This document shows, one piece after another, positions 47,683-56,529 of a stretch of 56,947 bases of DNA. Both the position numbers and the translations under genes were made by a program. This DNA is from CAZGAH01 sp964523295 (GTDB lineage: Bacteria; Desulfobacterota; Desulfovibrionia; Desulfovibrionales; Desulfovibrionaceae), in assembly GCA_964523295.1 (NCBI GenBank), contig CAZGAH010000017.1:1-56947 (forward strand), given 5' to 3'. The notes below the pieces were generated by a model. It was not told where the DNA came from, ran no database searches, and worked only from the letters and a program-made list of their open reading frames with translations. Numbering within the stretch: position 1 is the first letter of the stretch; every line of letters begins with the position of its first letter.

Positions 47683-49146
47683 CTATGACCCGGACTTCGC
47701 GGCCCGGCACACGGACGGCAGGCGCGTGGCGAGAATTTTCCCTATCATAAAGAGGGAAATCAGAAATGCCGCCAGGCTGAAGACATTGGTCAGAGCGATA
47801 TACCGCAGCGTCGGCACATTGTACACCACGGTGACCAGAATGTGAACCAGGTGCATAAGTTCCAGTCCCAGCGGGATCAGCGCATAACGGCTTCGTTCCA
47901 GGCAGCAGAGCACCACGATCGCGAGCAGGAAGGTATAGGCGCAGACGCCGCGCGGCAAATCGATGATCCGCCCCGAGAGGGGCGAAATGACCTGATTCTG
48001 GCGCGTGGACATGACCAGGGCATCATGAAACGCGCAGATCCGATACCGGACGATCTCCCGGAAATGGCGCTCGAACACGACGGGATAGATTTCCTTGAAC
48101 AGACGTTTCTCGGTGTAGACGTCGTAGCCGAGCGTCGAAGACAGGGGGAAGACGATGTCGTACAGCATGCGGTCGAAAATGGTGCTCATGTCCGACGGCG
48201 TTTGCGGAGGGGGGAGTTCGGCAAGCAGCGACTGTCTCTTTTCGAGCGCCGTGCTCAAAAAAGTCCTGGACTGCTCGTCGGGAAGAAACGGGATATCCGC
48301 CGCCTCGGCAAAGTACAGCGCAAAGGTCATCGGCGACGCGGCCTGATGCGGCTCCACGAGAAAAACCCCGCGCTGCGCGTAGCGGAGCAAGGCCGGCGCG
48401 AGCGCGAGCAGCAGGGACAGCGCCGCGCAGGCCATGATCAGGGCGAGGGCCTTTTTTCTGAACGCATACGCGTACCACGCGACCATGACGCCAGGCAGCG
48501 CGTAGAGGTAGATGCAGGCCGGGCGGATCAGGAAGCCGACGGCCGCCATGAGCGACGCGCAGACCAGCCAGCGGGCCCGCGGTCCGGTCATGAACGCCAG
48601 AAAGGACGCGGCCGTGCAGAACGTGGCCGCCTGAGCAAAGGCCTCGGACAGGATGGTGCCGCGCTCCGGGCTGAGCATGGTGGCCGCAAGCACGCCGGAC
48701 ACGAGGCCGAACGGGAGCGGCAGGAAGCGGCCCAGACCCCAGACGAAAAAGAGCAGCGAGGCCGCGAGCACGACCTTCTGCCCCCGGACGACGCGCAGGG
48801 CCAGGGGAAACGCCGCGCCGTCGACCGTCCCGTTGAGCGGCATCTGCCTGCGCTCGGCCAGCAGCGCGTCCGGATCGGCCAGGCAGCGGATAAACAGCGG
48901 ATAGACCGGAGGGCGCCAGGACGCTGCGGTGTTTCCCTGGATATAGCTGTCGGAATCGGGTNNNNNNNNNNTTTTTTTTTCAAGCAGAAGACGGCATACG
49001 AGATCCCAATCCCGGTATTCCTGAAAAAAGACGGTCAACGCGACCGCACCGAGCATCAGAAACAGACTGGCTCTCGTTTGCGGCGTGCCGAGGAACAGTC
49101 CTCGCCAGGTCGCCCGGTTCACCGGACAGGGCGCAGACGCGGGCAT
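47683..49146 (-). CDS. Polytopic membrane protein, GT-C-like (interrupted by gap and adapter)
   Basis: The product has about ten hydrophobic helices, beginning with SLFLMLGAVALTVFF, and ends in VFSLAAFLISLFMIGKI. After the first helix, PDSDSYIQ followed by WRPPVYPLFI resembles the periplasmic loop of dolichyl- or undecaprenyl-phosphate-sugar dependent (GT-C) glycosyltransferases, which have an acidic motif and RxPxYP. That suggests a sugar transferase to lipid or protein, but the call is tentative. The coding sequence is broken: a 10-N gap lies at 48962-48971. Right beside it, 48972-49004 is T9 plus an Illumina adapter sequence, so about ten residues after DWD are artefact. The true coding sequence in that place is missing. 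Confidence 0.65.
   Translation of the reverse strand: MPASAPCPVNRATWRGLFLGTPQTRASLFLMLGAVALTVFFQEYRDWDLVCRLLLEKKXXXXPDSDSYIQGNTAASWRPPVYPLFIRCLADPDALLAERRQMPLNGTVDGAAFPLALRVVRGQKVVLAASLLFFVWGLGRFLPLPFGLVSGVLAATMLSPERGTILSEAFAQAATFCTAASFLAFMTGPRARWLVCASLMAAVGFLIRPACIYLYALPGVMVAWYAYAFRKKALALIMACAALSLLLALAPALLRYAQRGVFLVEPHQAASPMTFALYFAEAADIPFLPDEQSRTFLSTALEKRQSLLAELPPPQTPSDMSTIFDRMLYDIVFPLSSTLGYDVYTEKRLFKEIYPVVFERHFREIVRYRICAFHDALVMSTRQNQVISPLSGRIIDLPRGVCAYTFLLAIVVLCCLERSRYALIPLGLELMHLVHILVTVVYNVPTLRYIALTNVFSLAAFLISLFMIGKILATRLPSVCRAAKSGS
48962..48971. other. Assembly gap (10 N) beside adapter sequence
   Basis: Ten N bases lie immediately before the T9/adapter stretch inside the membrane-protein gene. 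Confidence 0.98.
48972..49004. other. Illumina P7 adapter remnant with T9 run
   Basis: Bases 48981-49004 are exactly the 24-base Illumina P7 flow-cell oligonucleotide, beginning CAAGCAGAAGACGGCATACG and ending AGAT. The T9 before it, read on the other strand, is the poly-A that follows adapter read-through. This is not biological sequence. Confidence 0.97.
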
Positions 49147-49186
49147 TGGTCACGGACTCCGCGCAGGCGGAAGAAGAATCCGGTCG

Positions 49187-50125
49187 TCATCGTGGCGCTG
49201 CCTGCTCTGCCTGCTCCCGATAGACCTCGTCGAGTATGGCGCCCCCCCCGGCGTCGAGGATCGCCTCGGCCAGTCCCAGTCCCAGGCGGCCGGCTTCGGC
49301 GACCGGGCCGACGCGGTCGTCGCGAACCACGCGGCGGCCCTCCACGTCGGCAACCATCCCGGTCAGCTGCATTGCTCCATCCGGGGTGAACGTGGCGTAG
49401 CCGGCGATGGGGACCTGGCAGCCGCCCTCGAGGCGCGTCAGAAAGGCCCGTTCCGCCTCCACGCAGGCGCGCGTGGGCGGATGGTCGAGGGGAGCGAGCA
49501 GGGTGGCCGTTTCGTGGTCGTCGCCACGGTATTCGATGCCCAAAGCCCCCTGCCCCACGGCCGGGAGAAACTGCGGCGGCGCCAGTCGCTGCTGGTGCGG
49601 CGCGGAGAGTCCCAGGCGGCGGATTCCGGCCGTGGCCATGACAATGGCCGCGAACTCCCCCTCCTGAAGTTTGCGCAGCCGCGTATCCACGTTGCCGCGC
49701 AAGGGCACGATGTTCAGATCCGGTCGCAGCCCAAGCAGCTGGGCCTGCCGGCGCAGGCTGCTGGTGCCGACGCTGGCGCCATGCGGCAGGGCATCCAGGC
49801 CCGCGTACGTGATGGACAGCAACGTATCGGAGGGNNNNNNNNNNAGCACCAGGCCCGGGGGCATCTCCACGGGCACGTCCTTCATGCTATGTACGGCGAA
49901 ATCGGCGCGGCCGTCGAGCAGGGCCTCCTCGATTTCCTTGACGAACAGCCCTTTGCCACCGACCTTGGCCAGCGGGACATCGAGAATCTTATCGCCCGTG
50001 GTCTTGATGACCAGCAGCGTAATATCCAGCTCGCCCGGATAGCGGCGTTCGAGCTCCGATCGGATGTGGCGTGCCTGCCAGAGGGCGAGTTGACTGCCCC
50101 GGGTGGCGATGACGAGTCGTTTCAT
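49187..50125 (-). CDS. hemC: Porphobilinogen deaminase (hydroxymethylbilane synthase)
   Basis: HemC joins four porphobilinogen units into hydroxymethylbilane in heme and siroheme synthesis. The N-terminus, LVIATRGSQLALWQARHI, and the segments FAVHSMKDVPVEMP, VGTSSLRRQAQLLGLRPDL and LEGGCQVPIAGYATF are diagnostic. The Cys in the last carries the dipyrromethane cofactor. Length is about 312 residues. The gap at 49835-49844 replaces about ten residues after PPGLV. Siroheme is needed by sulfite reductases and heme by the cytochrome domain encoded at 54.3 kb. The gene is one of a minus-strand run and is not in a clear operon with other heme genes. Confidence 0.95.
   Translation of the reverse strand: MKRLVIATRGSQLALWQARHIRSELERRYPGELDITLLVIKTTGDKILDVPLAKVGGKGLFVKEIEEALLDGRADFAVHSMKDVPVEMPPGLVXXXXPSDTLLSITYAGLDALPHGASVGTSSLRRQAQLLGLRPDLNIVPLRGNVDTRLRKLQEGEFAAIVMATAGIRRLGLSAPHQQRLAPPQFLPAVGQGALGIEYRGDDHETATLLAPLDHPPTRACVEAERAFLTRLEGGCQVPIAGYATFTPDGAMQLTGMVADVEGRRVVRDDRVGPVAEAGRLGLGLAEAILDAGGGAILDEVYREQAEQAAPR
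49835..49844. other. Assembly gap (10 N) inside hemC
   Basis: Ten N bases follow the codons for EMPPGLV. The family alignment suggests about 30 bases are really missing. Confidence 0.98.
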
Positions 50126-50306
50126 GAGTACCTGTCCGGAATTGCGGGAACATCGCTCCGTCAGGCGCGCCCTGCTGCCTGGCTGATGCCGGCGAATCAG
50201 CTGTCTGCGCAGCGATCCGGTCGGCGGCGTGCAGGGAGACGGATGACATCGGAAAGCGCTGGCCCCCGGTTTGACGGCAGGCCCGCGGCGTGCGCGGGGT
50301 AAAGCC

Positions 50307-50540
50307 TCAGTGGCAGGTCGAGCAGTTACCGCCCGAGCAGCTGGCGGAGGAGCTGGAACTCTTCGACGGGCGCATGGTCACCGGAACGCGGTCGCCGCCG
50401 GTCTTGAAGCGGCAGCAGGACAAGAGCTTGCCGGTGCGATCCGAACCGCAGGCCGGGCAGCGCACGACGTCGCCGTCCTTCATGACCAGCTCCTCGAACT
50501 CGTGATTGCAGGCCTCGCAGTGATATTCGAAAATAGGCAT
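50307..50540 (-). CDS. FmdB family zinc ribbon protein
   Basis: A 77-residue protein with the FmdB N-terminus MPIFEYHCEACNHEFEEL and a second CPAC, giving a CxxC...CxxC zinc ribbon. The tail is rich in Ser, Cys and Gly (SSSSSASCSGGNCSTCH). FmdB-type proteins are thought to be small regulatory or metal-handling proteins, but their role is not settled. The ATG at 50540 has GAGG upstream; the frame opens upstream without support. It lies 38 bases after gmhA on the same strand. Confidence 0.88.
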   Translation of the reverse strand: MPIFEYHCEACNHEFEELVMKDGDVVRCPACGSDRTGKLLSCCRFKTGGDRVPVTMRPSKSSSSSASCSGGNCSTCH

Positions 50541-50578
50541 GACAGTACCTCTGGCTAAGTGGTTATGATGCCGCCTGA

Positions 50579-51226
50579 TCAGCGGCTCGCGCCGGTTCCG
50601 GAGGCGGCAGCCGGGGCGGGGTCGAGATAGGGTTGCAGCTCGATGACTGCCTCGAAAAGAAAGTAATCCACAAGCCGGCACAGCTGATGGCCGACGGCGA
50701 TGTGTACTTCCTGGACAAGGGGCGTGGCTTTGCTCTCCACGTGCAGGGAGAAATCGCACAATTGCGGCATAATGCCGTCACCACCGGACAGCCCCATGGT
50801 AATCAGCCCCTTGCTTGCCGCGGTTTTCAGGGCCTGTATGACATTCGCGCTGTTGCCCGAGGTGGAGATGCCGATCAGGACGTCGCCCTTGTTGCCCAAG
50901 GCCTGGACCTGCTTGCTGAAAACCTGCTCGAAACTGTAGTCGTTGGCTATGGCGGTCAGGGCGGAGCTGTCCGTGGTCAGGGCCAGGGCCGGAAGCGGCG
51001 GACGCTCGAGCTGGAAGCGATTGACGAACTCCGCTGCCAGATGCTGCGCATCGGCAGCACTGCCACCGTTGCCGCAGAGCAGTATCTTCCCCCCGCGCGC
51101 CAGCGTCAGCGCCAAGACCCGGCCGGCTTCCACGACGTGGTCGGCGTTTCTGGAAAAAAAGGCCTCCCGCAGCGCGCAACCCTCGCGCGCATAGGCAAGC
51201 ACCTGGTTTCTGGCATTCGCGGACAT
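50579..51226 (-). CDS. gmhA: Phosphoheptose isomerase (SIS domain)
   Basis: GmhA isomerises sedoheptulose 7-phosphate to heptose 7-phosphate, the first step towards the heptoses of lipopolysaccharide. The SIS-domain motifs are ILLCGNGGSAADAQHLAAEFVNRF and VLIGISTSGNSANVIQAL. Later TPLVQEVHIAVGHQLCRLVD contains the catalytic His and Gln residues of the family. The 215-residue product has a short Pro/Ala-rich tail. The start at 51226 is set by GAGGG four bases upstream, although the frame opens earlier. Confidence 0.92.
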   Translation of the reverse strand: MSANARNQVLAYAREGCALREAFFSRNADHVVEAGRVLALTLARGGKILLCGNGGSAADAQHLAAEFVNRFQLERPPLPALALTTDSSALTAIANDYSFEQVFSKQVQALGNKGDVLIGISTSGNSANVIQALKTAASKGLITMGLSGGDGIMPQLCDFSLHVESKATPLVQEVHIAVGHQLCRLVDYFLFEAVIELQPYLDPAPAAASGTGASR

Positions 51227-51410
51227 AATACCCTCGCTGTTCCGGACAAGCCGTCTGGCCGTCGACAGCTGCGATACCGGTAGCAAACTTGCCGAACCAT
51301 GGCAACACTCGCCAAGCCGCGGAACACAATGCCGCAGCCCTGTTCTTTGACAGGGAGATGCACTTAGCGGACGCTTGTGAAGTAGCAGCCTCTCGTGGAA
51401 AGTAACACGA

Positions 51411-52743
51411 TCACGCAGGCGCGCGCGGAGTGTCGGAACCGGGCAGCGCCGCTCCCGGCGGAAGCGTGAGATGAACGTCGCGCTGGGGGTAGGGGAAGCT
51501 GATGCCGTGTTCCCGGAAGGCATCCCATATTCTGAGGCGGATTTCGGAGCTGACGTTGACCACGCCGTTTTCCGGATCGCGTATCCAGAAACGCAACTCG
51601 AGGTCAACGCTCGATTCGCCGAATTGCATCAGCCGACCGGCCGGAGCCGGGTCGACGAGCACGCGCGGAGTCCGGGCCGCGGCCTCGGTCATGAGTCTGA
51701 GCGCCAGTCGCAAATCCGTGTCATAGGCCACGCCCACCGGGATTTTCAATCGGGTCTTGCGGTCGGAAAAGGACCAGCTCACCACCGTCGTGACCAGAAG
51801 GGTTTCGTTGGGGATGAGGTGCTCGATGCCGTCGCGCGTGCGCACGGCCACAAAGCGGGACTGAAGGCGGCTGATGACGCCGTAGGACGACCCGACCTGG
51901 ACCACGTCGCCGGGCTTGATGGACTTGTCCAGGAGCAGAATGAGCCCGCTGAGCAGGTTGCTGGCGATTTTCTGCAGACCCAGGTCGATGCCGACGCCGA
52001 TTGCGNNNNNNNNNNACGGCCAGGGCCGCGATGTTCACGCCCAGGCTGCTGAGGCCGACCAGTATGGCAATGCCCAGGACCGTGAAATGCGTCGTCTTCA
52101 CCAGCAGCGCTTGCAGGCTTGGCGAGATGTCCGGATATCGCCTGAGCCGGCTGCCGAGCAGATGCGTCAGGGCGTTGCCCAACTTGATCAGCAGAAAAAA
52201 AACCAGAACGCCCTTGAGCAGGGAAAGAACGGAGATACGCACCGAGCCCAGGTTGATGGCCAGGGTCTCCAGGGCCGTTGCCGCCGGTCCCAGCAGTCCC
52301 AGGATGTTCAACGTCGCCAGGGTCCAGGCCGTGCCGGCCAGCAGGTGAGCCAGGAAGCGGTTGGTGATGAAGGAAGACGCGAGATGAATGGTCAGCCAGG
52401 CCGCCAGCAGGTTCACACTCAGGTGGAGCAGCAGGTGCGGAACCTTGTTCTCAAAGGCGATAAGTTGGGCCAGGGCGAGAAAGATCAGGCAGCAGAACGC
52501 CCCGAGGCTGCCCAGGAAGCGCGCGCGCAGTCGGTTCAGGAGCGGGGCCTGGGGCTCGACCGTGGTGACTATTTCCGGGAACAGCCGCCGCAGCAGCCGG
52601 CGCACAAGCAGTCCCAGCAACACGCACAACCCGATTGTGCCCAGTTGCACAACGGCGTGAGGTCCCCAAATGGCGGTTTCGAACCAGAGGATGACAGGAT
52701 CGAGGCGGGCTGCGAGCCAGGACAGGGAGGAATCGGGTTCCAT
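51411..52743 (-). CDS. Small-conductance mechanosensitive channel (MscS family)
   Basis: MscS channels open under membrane tension and release solutes in hypo-osmotic shock, which fits the trehalose genes of the window. Several extra N-terminal helices precede the channel core. The pore helix lies near the gap at 52006-52015: NIAALA before it, and AIGVGIDLGLQKIASNLLSG after it (family core). The cytoplasmic part has KPGDVVQVG, SRFVAVRTRDGIEHLIPNETLL. The frame changes at the gap because its true length is unknown. It lies 11 bases after the AI-2E permease gene and is probably co-transcribed. Confidence 0.9.
52006..52015. other. Assembly gap (10 N) inside the MscS gene
   Basis: Ten N bases sit in the pore-lining helix, between the codons for NIAALAV and AIGVGID. 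The two flanks are in different frames. Confidence 0.98.
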
Positions 52744-52754
52744 GGTAGGTTACG

Positions 52755-53993
52755 TCAGGGACGCGTCGGGCCGGGGGCTCTGACAGGAGAGCGCGTGCGA
52801 CCTTTTTTCACGTGCGGCCAGGCGAAGAGCCGGGTCCGCCGACGTGTTGTATCGTGCGGGTTCACGGCGACGGCCGGAGGCTTGATTTCCCGGTGCCAGT
52901 CGATCAGATAGGACTTGAATTCGTCTTCGTACATGGCGAGCATGACCATGGCGAAGGCCAGGATGAGCGGTCCGTACAGAATGCCGACCAGACCGAAAAG
53001 CTTGATCCCGCCCAGAATGGAGAGAAAGATGTAGAACGGCGACATCCCGGCCTCCCCTTTCATCAACATGGGGCGCAGGAAATTATCGATGCTGGTGACC
53101 AGGATGAGACACCACAGCGAGAGAAAGACGGCCGATTTCCAGGAGCCGATCAGGACCAGGTACCCCGCGGCCGGACCCCAGACCAGGAACGTGCCCACCA
53201 CGGGCACCAGCGAGGCAAAGGCTATCATGCTGCCCCAAAACAGGGCCGGCAGGCCCACGAGCAGCAGACCAATACCGCCCACGAAACCCTGAAGTATCGC
53301 CGTGAGCAGCGCGCCAACGAGCACCGAGCGCGAAACGGCCCTGATCTTCTGGAAGATGTGTTCTTCCTGCTTTTCGCGCAAGGGGGACAGAAACTGGATT
53401 TTGCGCAGAATCGCTTCCCCGCGGCTGAAAAAGAAGAAAAGCACGAACATCATGATCAGGAAATTAAAAAAAATCGGGGCCAGAGTGCCCACCAGGCCGG
53501 CTCCCTGGCGCAGCAGGGTCTCGCTGGCCGTGCGTGAGAACTCCATGAGGTTGTTGCGGATGTCCAGCGCCTCGACCGAGACGAACGGCAGCTTCTCCCT
53601 GATCCAGTCCAGGATGGTTTCGATGAGCGAATGCTCCTGAATCGCGTCCAGATTACCCTGGGCGATCCAGATGCGGATCTGTGCCGTGAGCTGGATCCCC
53701 TGATCAATGAGCGCCGAGGTCACGAAGAGCAGGGGCAGAACGATCAGAAAGGCCACCCCCAGAATGAGCAGCGTCGCGATCAGGTTGGGACGTTCGCCCA
53801 GAACATGGGCCAGTCGGTGCCTGACAGGCTGAAACAGCGCTGCCAGCGTGGCCGCCAGAATGATCGGATGCACGAACGGCGCCAGCAGTTTACAGGCCAG
53901 GCCCAGCGCGAAAAAAAGAATGGCGAGCAGAAAAATACGCACCCCGAACTGGCGGGAGCGCAGAGTGGCGGGATATTCCGTTTCCTGGCGCAT
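52755..53993 (-). CDS. AI-2E family transporter (permease PerM-like)
   Basis: The 412-residue product has about eight membrane helices of the AI-2E/PerM/TqsA family, whose members export small molecules such as the signal AI-2. The segment IFFNFLIMMFVLFFFFSRG and SMIAFASLVPVVGTFLVWGPAAGYLV are typical, as is the long middle loop. The C-terminus is basic and cytoplasmic. The ATG at 53993 follows GGAG at eight bases; an upstream TTG in frame is less likely. The MscS gene follows 11 bases downstream. No substrate is proposed. Confidence 0.87.
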   Translation of the reverse strand: MRQETEYPATLRSRQFGVRIFLLAILFFALGLACKLLAPFVHPIILAATLAALFQPVRHRLAHVLGERPNLIATLLILGVAFLIVLPLLFVTSALIDQGIQLTAQIRIWIAQGNLDAIQEHSLIETILDWIREKLPFVSVEALDIRNNLMEFSRTASETLLRQGAGLVGTLAPIFFNFLIMMFVLFFFFSRGEAILRKIQFLSPLREKQEEHIFQKIRAVSRSVLVGALLTAILQGFVGGIGLLLVGLPALFWGSMIAFASLVPVVGTFLVWGPAAGYLVLIGSWKSAVFLSLWCLILVTSIDNFLRPMLMKGEAGMSPFYIFLSILGGIKLFGLVGILYGPLILAFAMVMLAMYEDEFKSYLIDWHREIKPPAVAVNPHDTTRRRTRLFAWPHVKKGRTRSPVRAPGPTRP

Positions 53994-54317
53994 TGCGAAG
54001 ACTCCGGGCAAGAGCGCAGACCAACGTCTCGGGCGAACACGTCCATCGCTTTCTACGATGAACTTGCCTCAAGAGCAAGCGTGTTCATCGCGGCCTCGGG
54101 GGGGGGGTACTTTTAACCCAGCCATACCAAAAGTATTTGTCGTTGGGCTGCCAGCCCGGGGCGTACGTTGACGTGCTCCTCCCCGTCGGGGATGCTCCCG
54201 GGTAAAGGTTGTGTAAACAGCCCCCTGTTTGCATTCTTTTTTCATGCAATGCCGGACCGGGCGTGCTATAGGGGAACTGTCGCCCCGTGAACCCGTTTGG
54301 TACAGGAGGTCTTTCGC
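53994..54317. other. Divergent intergenic region with G10 run and inverted repeat
   Basis: The 324-base spacer separates the permease gene (minus) from the cytochrome-VWA gene (plus). It contains a G10 run at about 54101-54110 and the inverted repeat TTGCAT-N9-ATGCAA at 54229-54249. TATAGG near 54267 could be a -10 element, with no good -35. No gene is seen. Confidence 0.5.
54229..54249. promoter_or_regulatory. Inverted repeat, possible operator for the cytochrome-VWA gene
   Basis: TTGCAT at 54229-54234 and its perfect complement ATGCAA at 54244-54249 flank nine T-rich bases. The site lies 69 bases before the start codon. It could be an operator or a weak hairpin; there is no proof of either. 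Confidence 0.35.
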
Positions 54318-56255
54318 ATGAGCAAAATCGTTTGGTCGCTTCTGGTGTTGTTGCTGAGTGTCGCCGTCCATGTCGGCTTTGCCGGTCCGCCCGCGGAGGT
54401 GCCGGCCGACCGGATTCTGACCTGGCCGGCGGGTGCGCCGGCGCCGGCCACCCTGCCCGGGGTGGCCTTTTCCCACGCACGACACGGCGCGGTGGCCTGC
54501 GCGAGCTGCCATCACGCCCCCGAAGGCCAGACCCCGCCGGTCGCCTGCGGCAAATCCGGCTGTCATGACAATCTGACGGACAAAAAAGGCGCCACCTCGC
54601 TCTACGCGGCCTTTCATGCGCCAGGCTCGCCGCACAGCTGCCTCGGGTGTCACAAGAGCAGCGAGCGCGCGGGGACAACGGCCGGACCGGCCAAGTGTCA
54701 GGGTTGCCACAAAAAATCCGCTCCTGAGAGCGACGAAGCTCTGAAAAAAGAGGCTGGCAAGGCTGTGACCGGCCGGGAAGAAGCGGCAGGCACGCCACAG
54801 GCCTCGCTGAGCGTGGTCAGCGAGCGCAAAGACCAGGCGGCGCCGCCCCCTCCCGCTCCCGCGCAGGCGGGCGGAATGCCCGAGCCGCGCGCCGCCTTCC
54901 GGCCGGGTGCTCCTGCCCCTGAGCTGCCGCCCATGACCCCGCCTCCGGGGGCCGTGGATCGCGAGCAGTATGCCGTCATCGACGCCAACCCCGTCAAGCG
55001 CACGGCGGAAACCCCGGTTTCGACCTTTTCCATCGACGTGGACACGGGCGCTTACGCCAATGTCCGCCGCTTTCTCAATCAGGGGCGACTGCCCCCCAAA
55101 GACGCGGTCCGGGCCGAAGAGCTCATCAATTACTTCAACTACGCCTATGCCGGCCCCGAGGACCGGACAACGCCGTTCAAGGCCTCGTGCGAGATCGCGC
55201 CGACGCCATGGAACAAGGATACTCTGCTGCTGCGCGTCGGCCTGAAAGGCTACGCAATCCGGCAGGACGAGCGCCCGGCAGCCAATCTCGTGCTGCTCGT
55301 CGATGTCTCCGGGTCCATGGACGCGCCCGACAAGCTGCCCCTGCTCAAGGCCGCTATGGGGCTGCTGGTCAAACAACTGACGGGCCGGGACCGGGTTTCC
55401 ATTGTCGTATACGCGGGCGCGGCCGGCGTGGTGCTCGAACCGACGCCCGGCGATAAAAAGGGACAGATACTGGCCGCGCTCGACAAACTCCATGCCGGGG
55501 GGTCCACGGCCGGCGGTGCCGGGATCATGCTGGCCTATGCCATGGCCCGCCAGGCCTTCATCAAGGATGGCATCAACCGGATTCTTCTGGCCACGGACGG
55601 CGACTTCAACGTCGGCCTGGCCAACACCGAGGCATTGTTCGANNNNNNNNNNGCGTCCAACAAGGTCCTGGTGGACGAAGTCTCCTCCACGCTGTTTACC
55701 ATTGCCAAGGACGTGAAGATCCAGATCGAGTTCAATCCGGCCGTCGTGGCCGAATACCGGCTCATCGGCTACGAAAACCGCCTGCTCGCGCGCGAAGACT
55801 TCGCCAACGACGCCGTCGATGCCGGCGAAATCGGCGCGGGCCACAGCGTCACCGCGCTCTACGAACTCGCCCTGACCGGGAGTCCCGGCCAGCGCATCGA
55901 ACCGCTACGCTACGGCGACACCCCGACACCGCCCGCTCCCGGCAAAAACGAGGAGTTCGGCTGGCTCAAGCTGCGCTACAAGCTGCCGGACGAAAGCACA
56001 AGCCGGCTGATGGAAATGCCCATTACCCGCGACCTGCTCCAGCCGGACATCGCCCGGGCGTCGGCCGACTTCCGTTTCGCGGCCGCAGTCGCCGGATTCA
56101 GTCAGCTGCTTACCGGCGGGCGCTATACCGGAACCTGGTCCCTCGCCGACGCGCTCGCCCTGGCCCGCGACGCCCGCGGTGACGACCCGTTCGGCTATCG
56201 GGGCGAGTTCCTCGGCCTCGTCAACCTGGCCGACAGCCTGAGCAGAAAGCCCTGA
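54318..56255 (+). CDS. Tetraheme cytochrome c3-type domain fused to a YfbK-like von Willebrand factor A protein
   Basis: An AGGAGGT site seven bases before the ATG at 54318 sets the start. A signal peptide ends near residue 22. Residues about 50-125 hold four heme sites: CASCH, CGKSGCH (CX4CH), CLGCH and CQGCH. FSHARH, the second His of CASCHH and the His in AAFHAP supply distal ligands, the bis-His cytochrome c3 pattern. A Pro/Ala-rich linker leads from about residue 135 to 205. Then follows the YfbK-type region: ANPVKRTAETPVSTFSIDVDTGAYANVRRF, a VWA domain with the MIDAS motif DVSGSMD, and the C-terminal FGWLKLRYK-to-NLADSL part. The gap at 55643-55652 removes about 50 residues of the VWA domain. 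The protein is probably periplasmic. Fusion of an electron carrier to a metal-dependent adhesion module is unusual; a role in redox-linked envelope assembly is inference. Confidence 0.85.
   Translation: MSKIVWSLLVLLLSVAVHVGFAGPPAEVPADRILTWPAGAPAPATLPGVAFSHARHGAVACASCHHAPEGQTPPVACGKSGCHDNLTDKKGATSLYAAFHAPGSPHSCLGCHKSSERAGTTAGPAKCQGCHKKSAPESDEALKKEAGKAVTGREEAAGTPQASLSVVSERKDQAAPPPPAPAQAGGMPEPRAAFRPGAPAPELPPMTPPPGAVDREQYAVIDANPVKRTAETPVSTFSIDVDTGAYANVRRFLNQGRLPPKDAVRAEELINYFNYAYAGPEDRTTPFKASCEIAPTPWNKDTLLLRVGLKGYAIRQDERPAANLVLLVDVSGSMDAPDKLPLLKAAMGLLVKQLTGRDRVSIVVYAGAAGVVLEPTPGDKKGQILAALDKLHAGGSTAGGAGIMLAYAMARQAFIKDGINRILLATDGDFNVGLANTEALFXXXXASNKVLVDEVSSTLFTIAKDVKIQIEFNPAVVAEYRLIGYENRLLAREDFANDAVDAGEIGAGHSVTALYELALTGSPGQRIEPLRYGDTPTPPAPGKNEEFGWLKLRYKLPDESTSRLMEMPITRDLLQPDIARASADFRFAAAVAGFSQLLTGGRYTGTWSLADALALARDARGDDPFGYRGEFLGLVNLADSLSRKP
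55643..55652. other. Assembly gap (10 N) inside the VWA domain
   Basis: Ten N bases follow the codons for NTEALF. The family has about 50 residues between the flanking segments, so some 150 bases are probably missing here and only ten are shown. Confidence 0.95.
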
Positions 56256-56436
56256 TCCCGCGCCGGGGACGCCATCCGGCCCGACGCGACGACATCGCTA
56301 CGCAGCCCCGGAGGGGGAAGCCGCCAACGGGATTCCTAATCCTGTGCGCGTCAAATCGGGGTTGTCCGGGGTGAACGGCGGGTGGCTCCGCCAAGTGAAG
56401 CGCTCTTTAACATGCCGCAATCATTGGTCTTTCTGT

Positions 56437-56511
56437 GGCCCTGTAGCTCAGTTAGGATAGAGCACCAGATTCCTAATCTGGGTGTCGCAGGTTCGAATCC
56501 TGCCAGGGTCA
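56437..56511 (+). tRNA. tRNA-Arg (anticodon CCT)
   Basis: The 75 bases fold into a full cloverleaf. The acceptor stem pairs GGCCCTG with CAGGGTC, with one G-U pair. The D stem is GCTC/GAGC. The anticodon stem is CCAGA/TCTGG around the loop TTCCTAA, giving anticodon CCT. The T arm is GCAGG-TTCGAAT-CCTGC. CCA is not encoded. It reads the rare Arg codon AGG. Confidence 0.97.
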
Positions 56512-56529
56512 CTATTCTTCAAATATAAC

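Noticed and set aside
54053..54116. G10 run as a phase-variation tract
   Set aside because: It lies outside any coding sequence and too far from a promoter core to suggest a switch; draft assembly error in the count is equally likely.
56256..56436. Possible riboswitch between the cytochrome-VWA gene and the tRNA
   Set aside because: A GGCGG/CCGCC hairpin is present, but no conserved riboswitch core such as a B12 box could be found.
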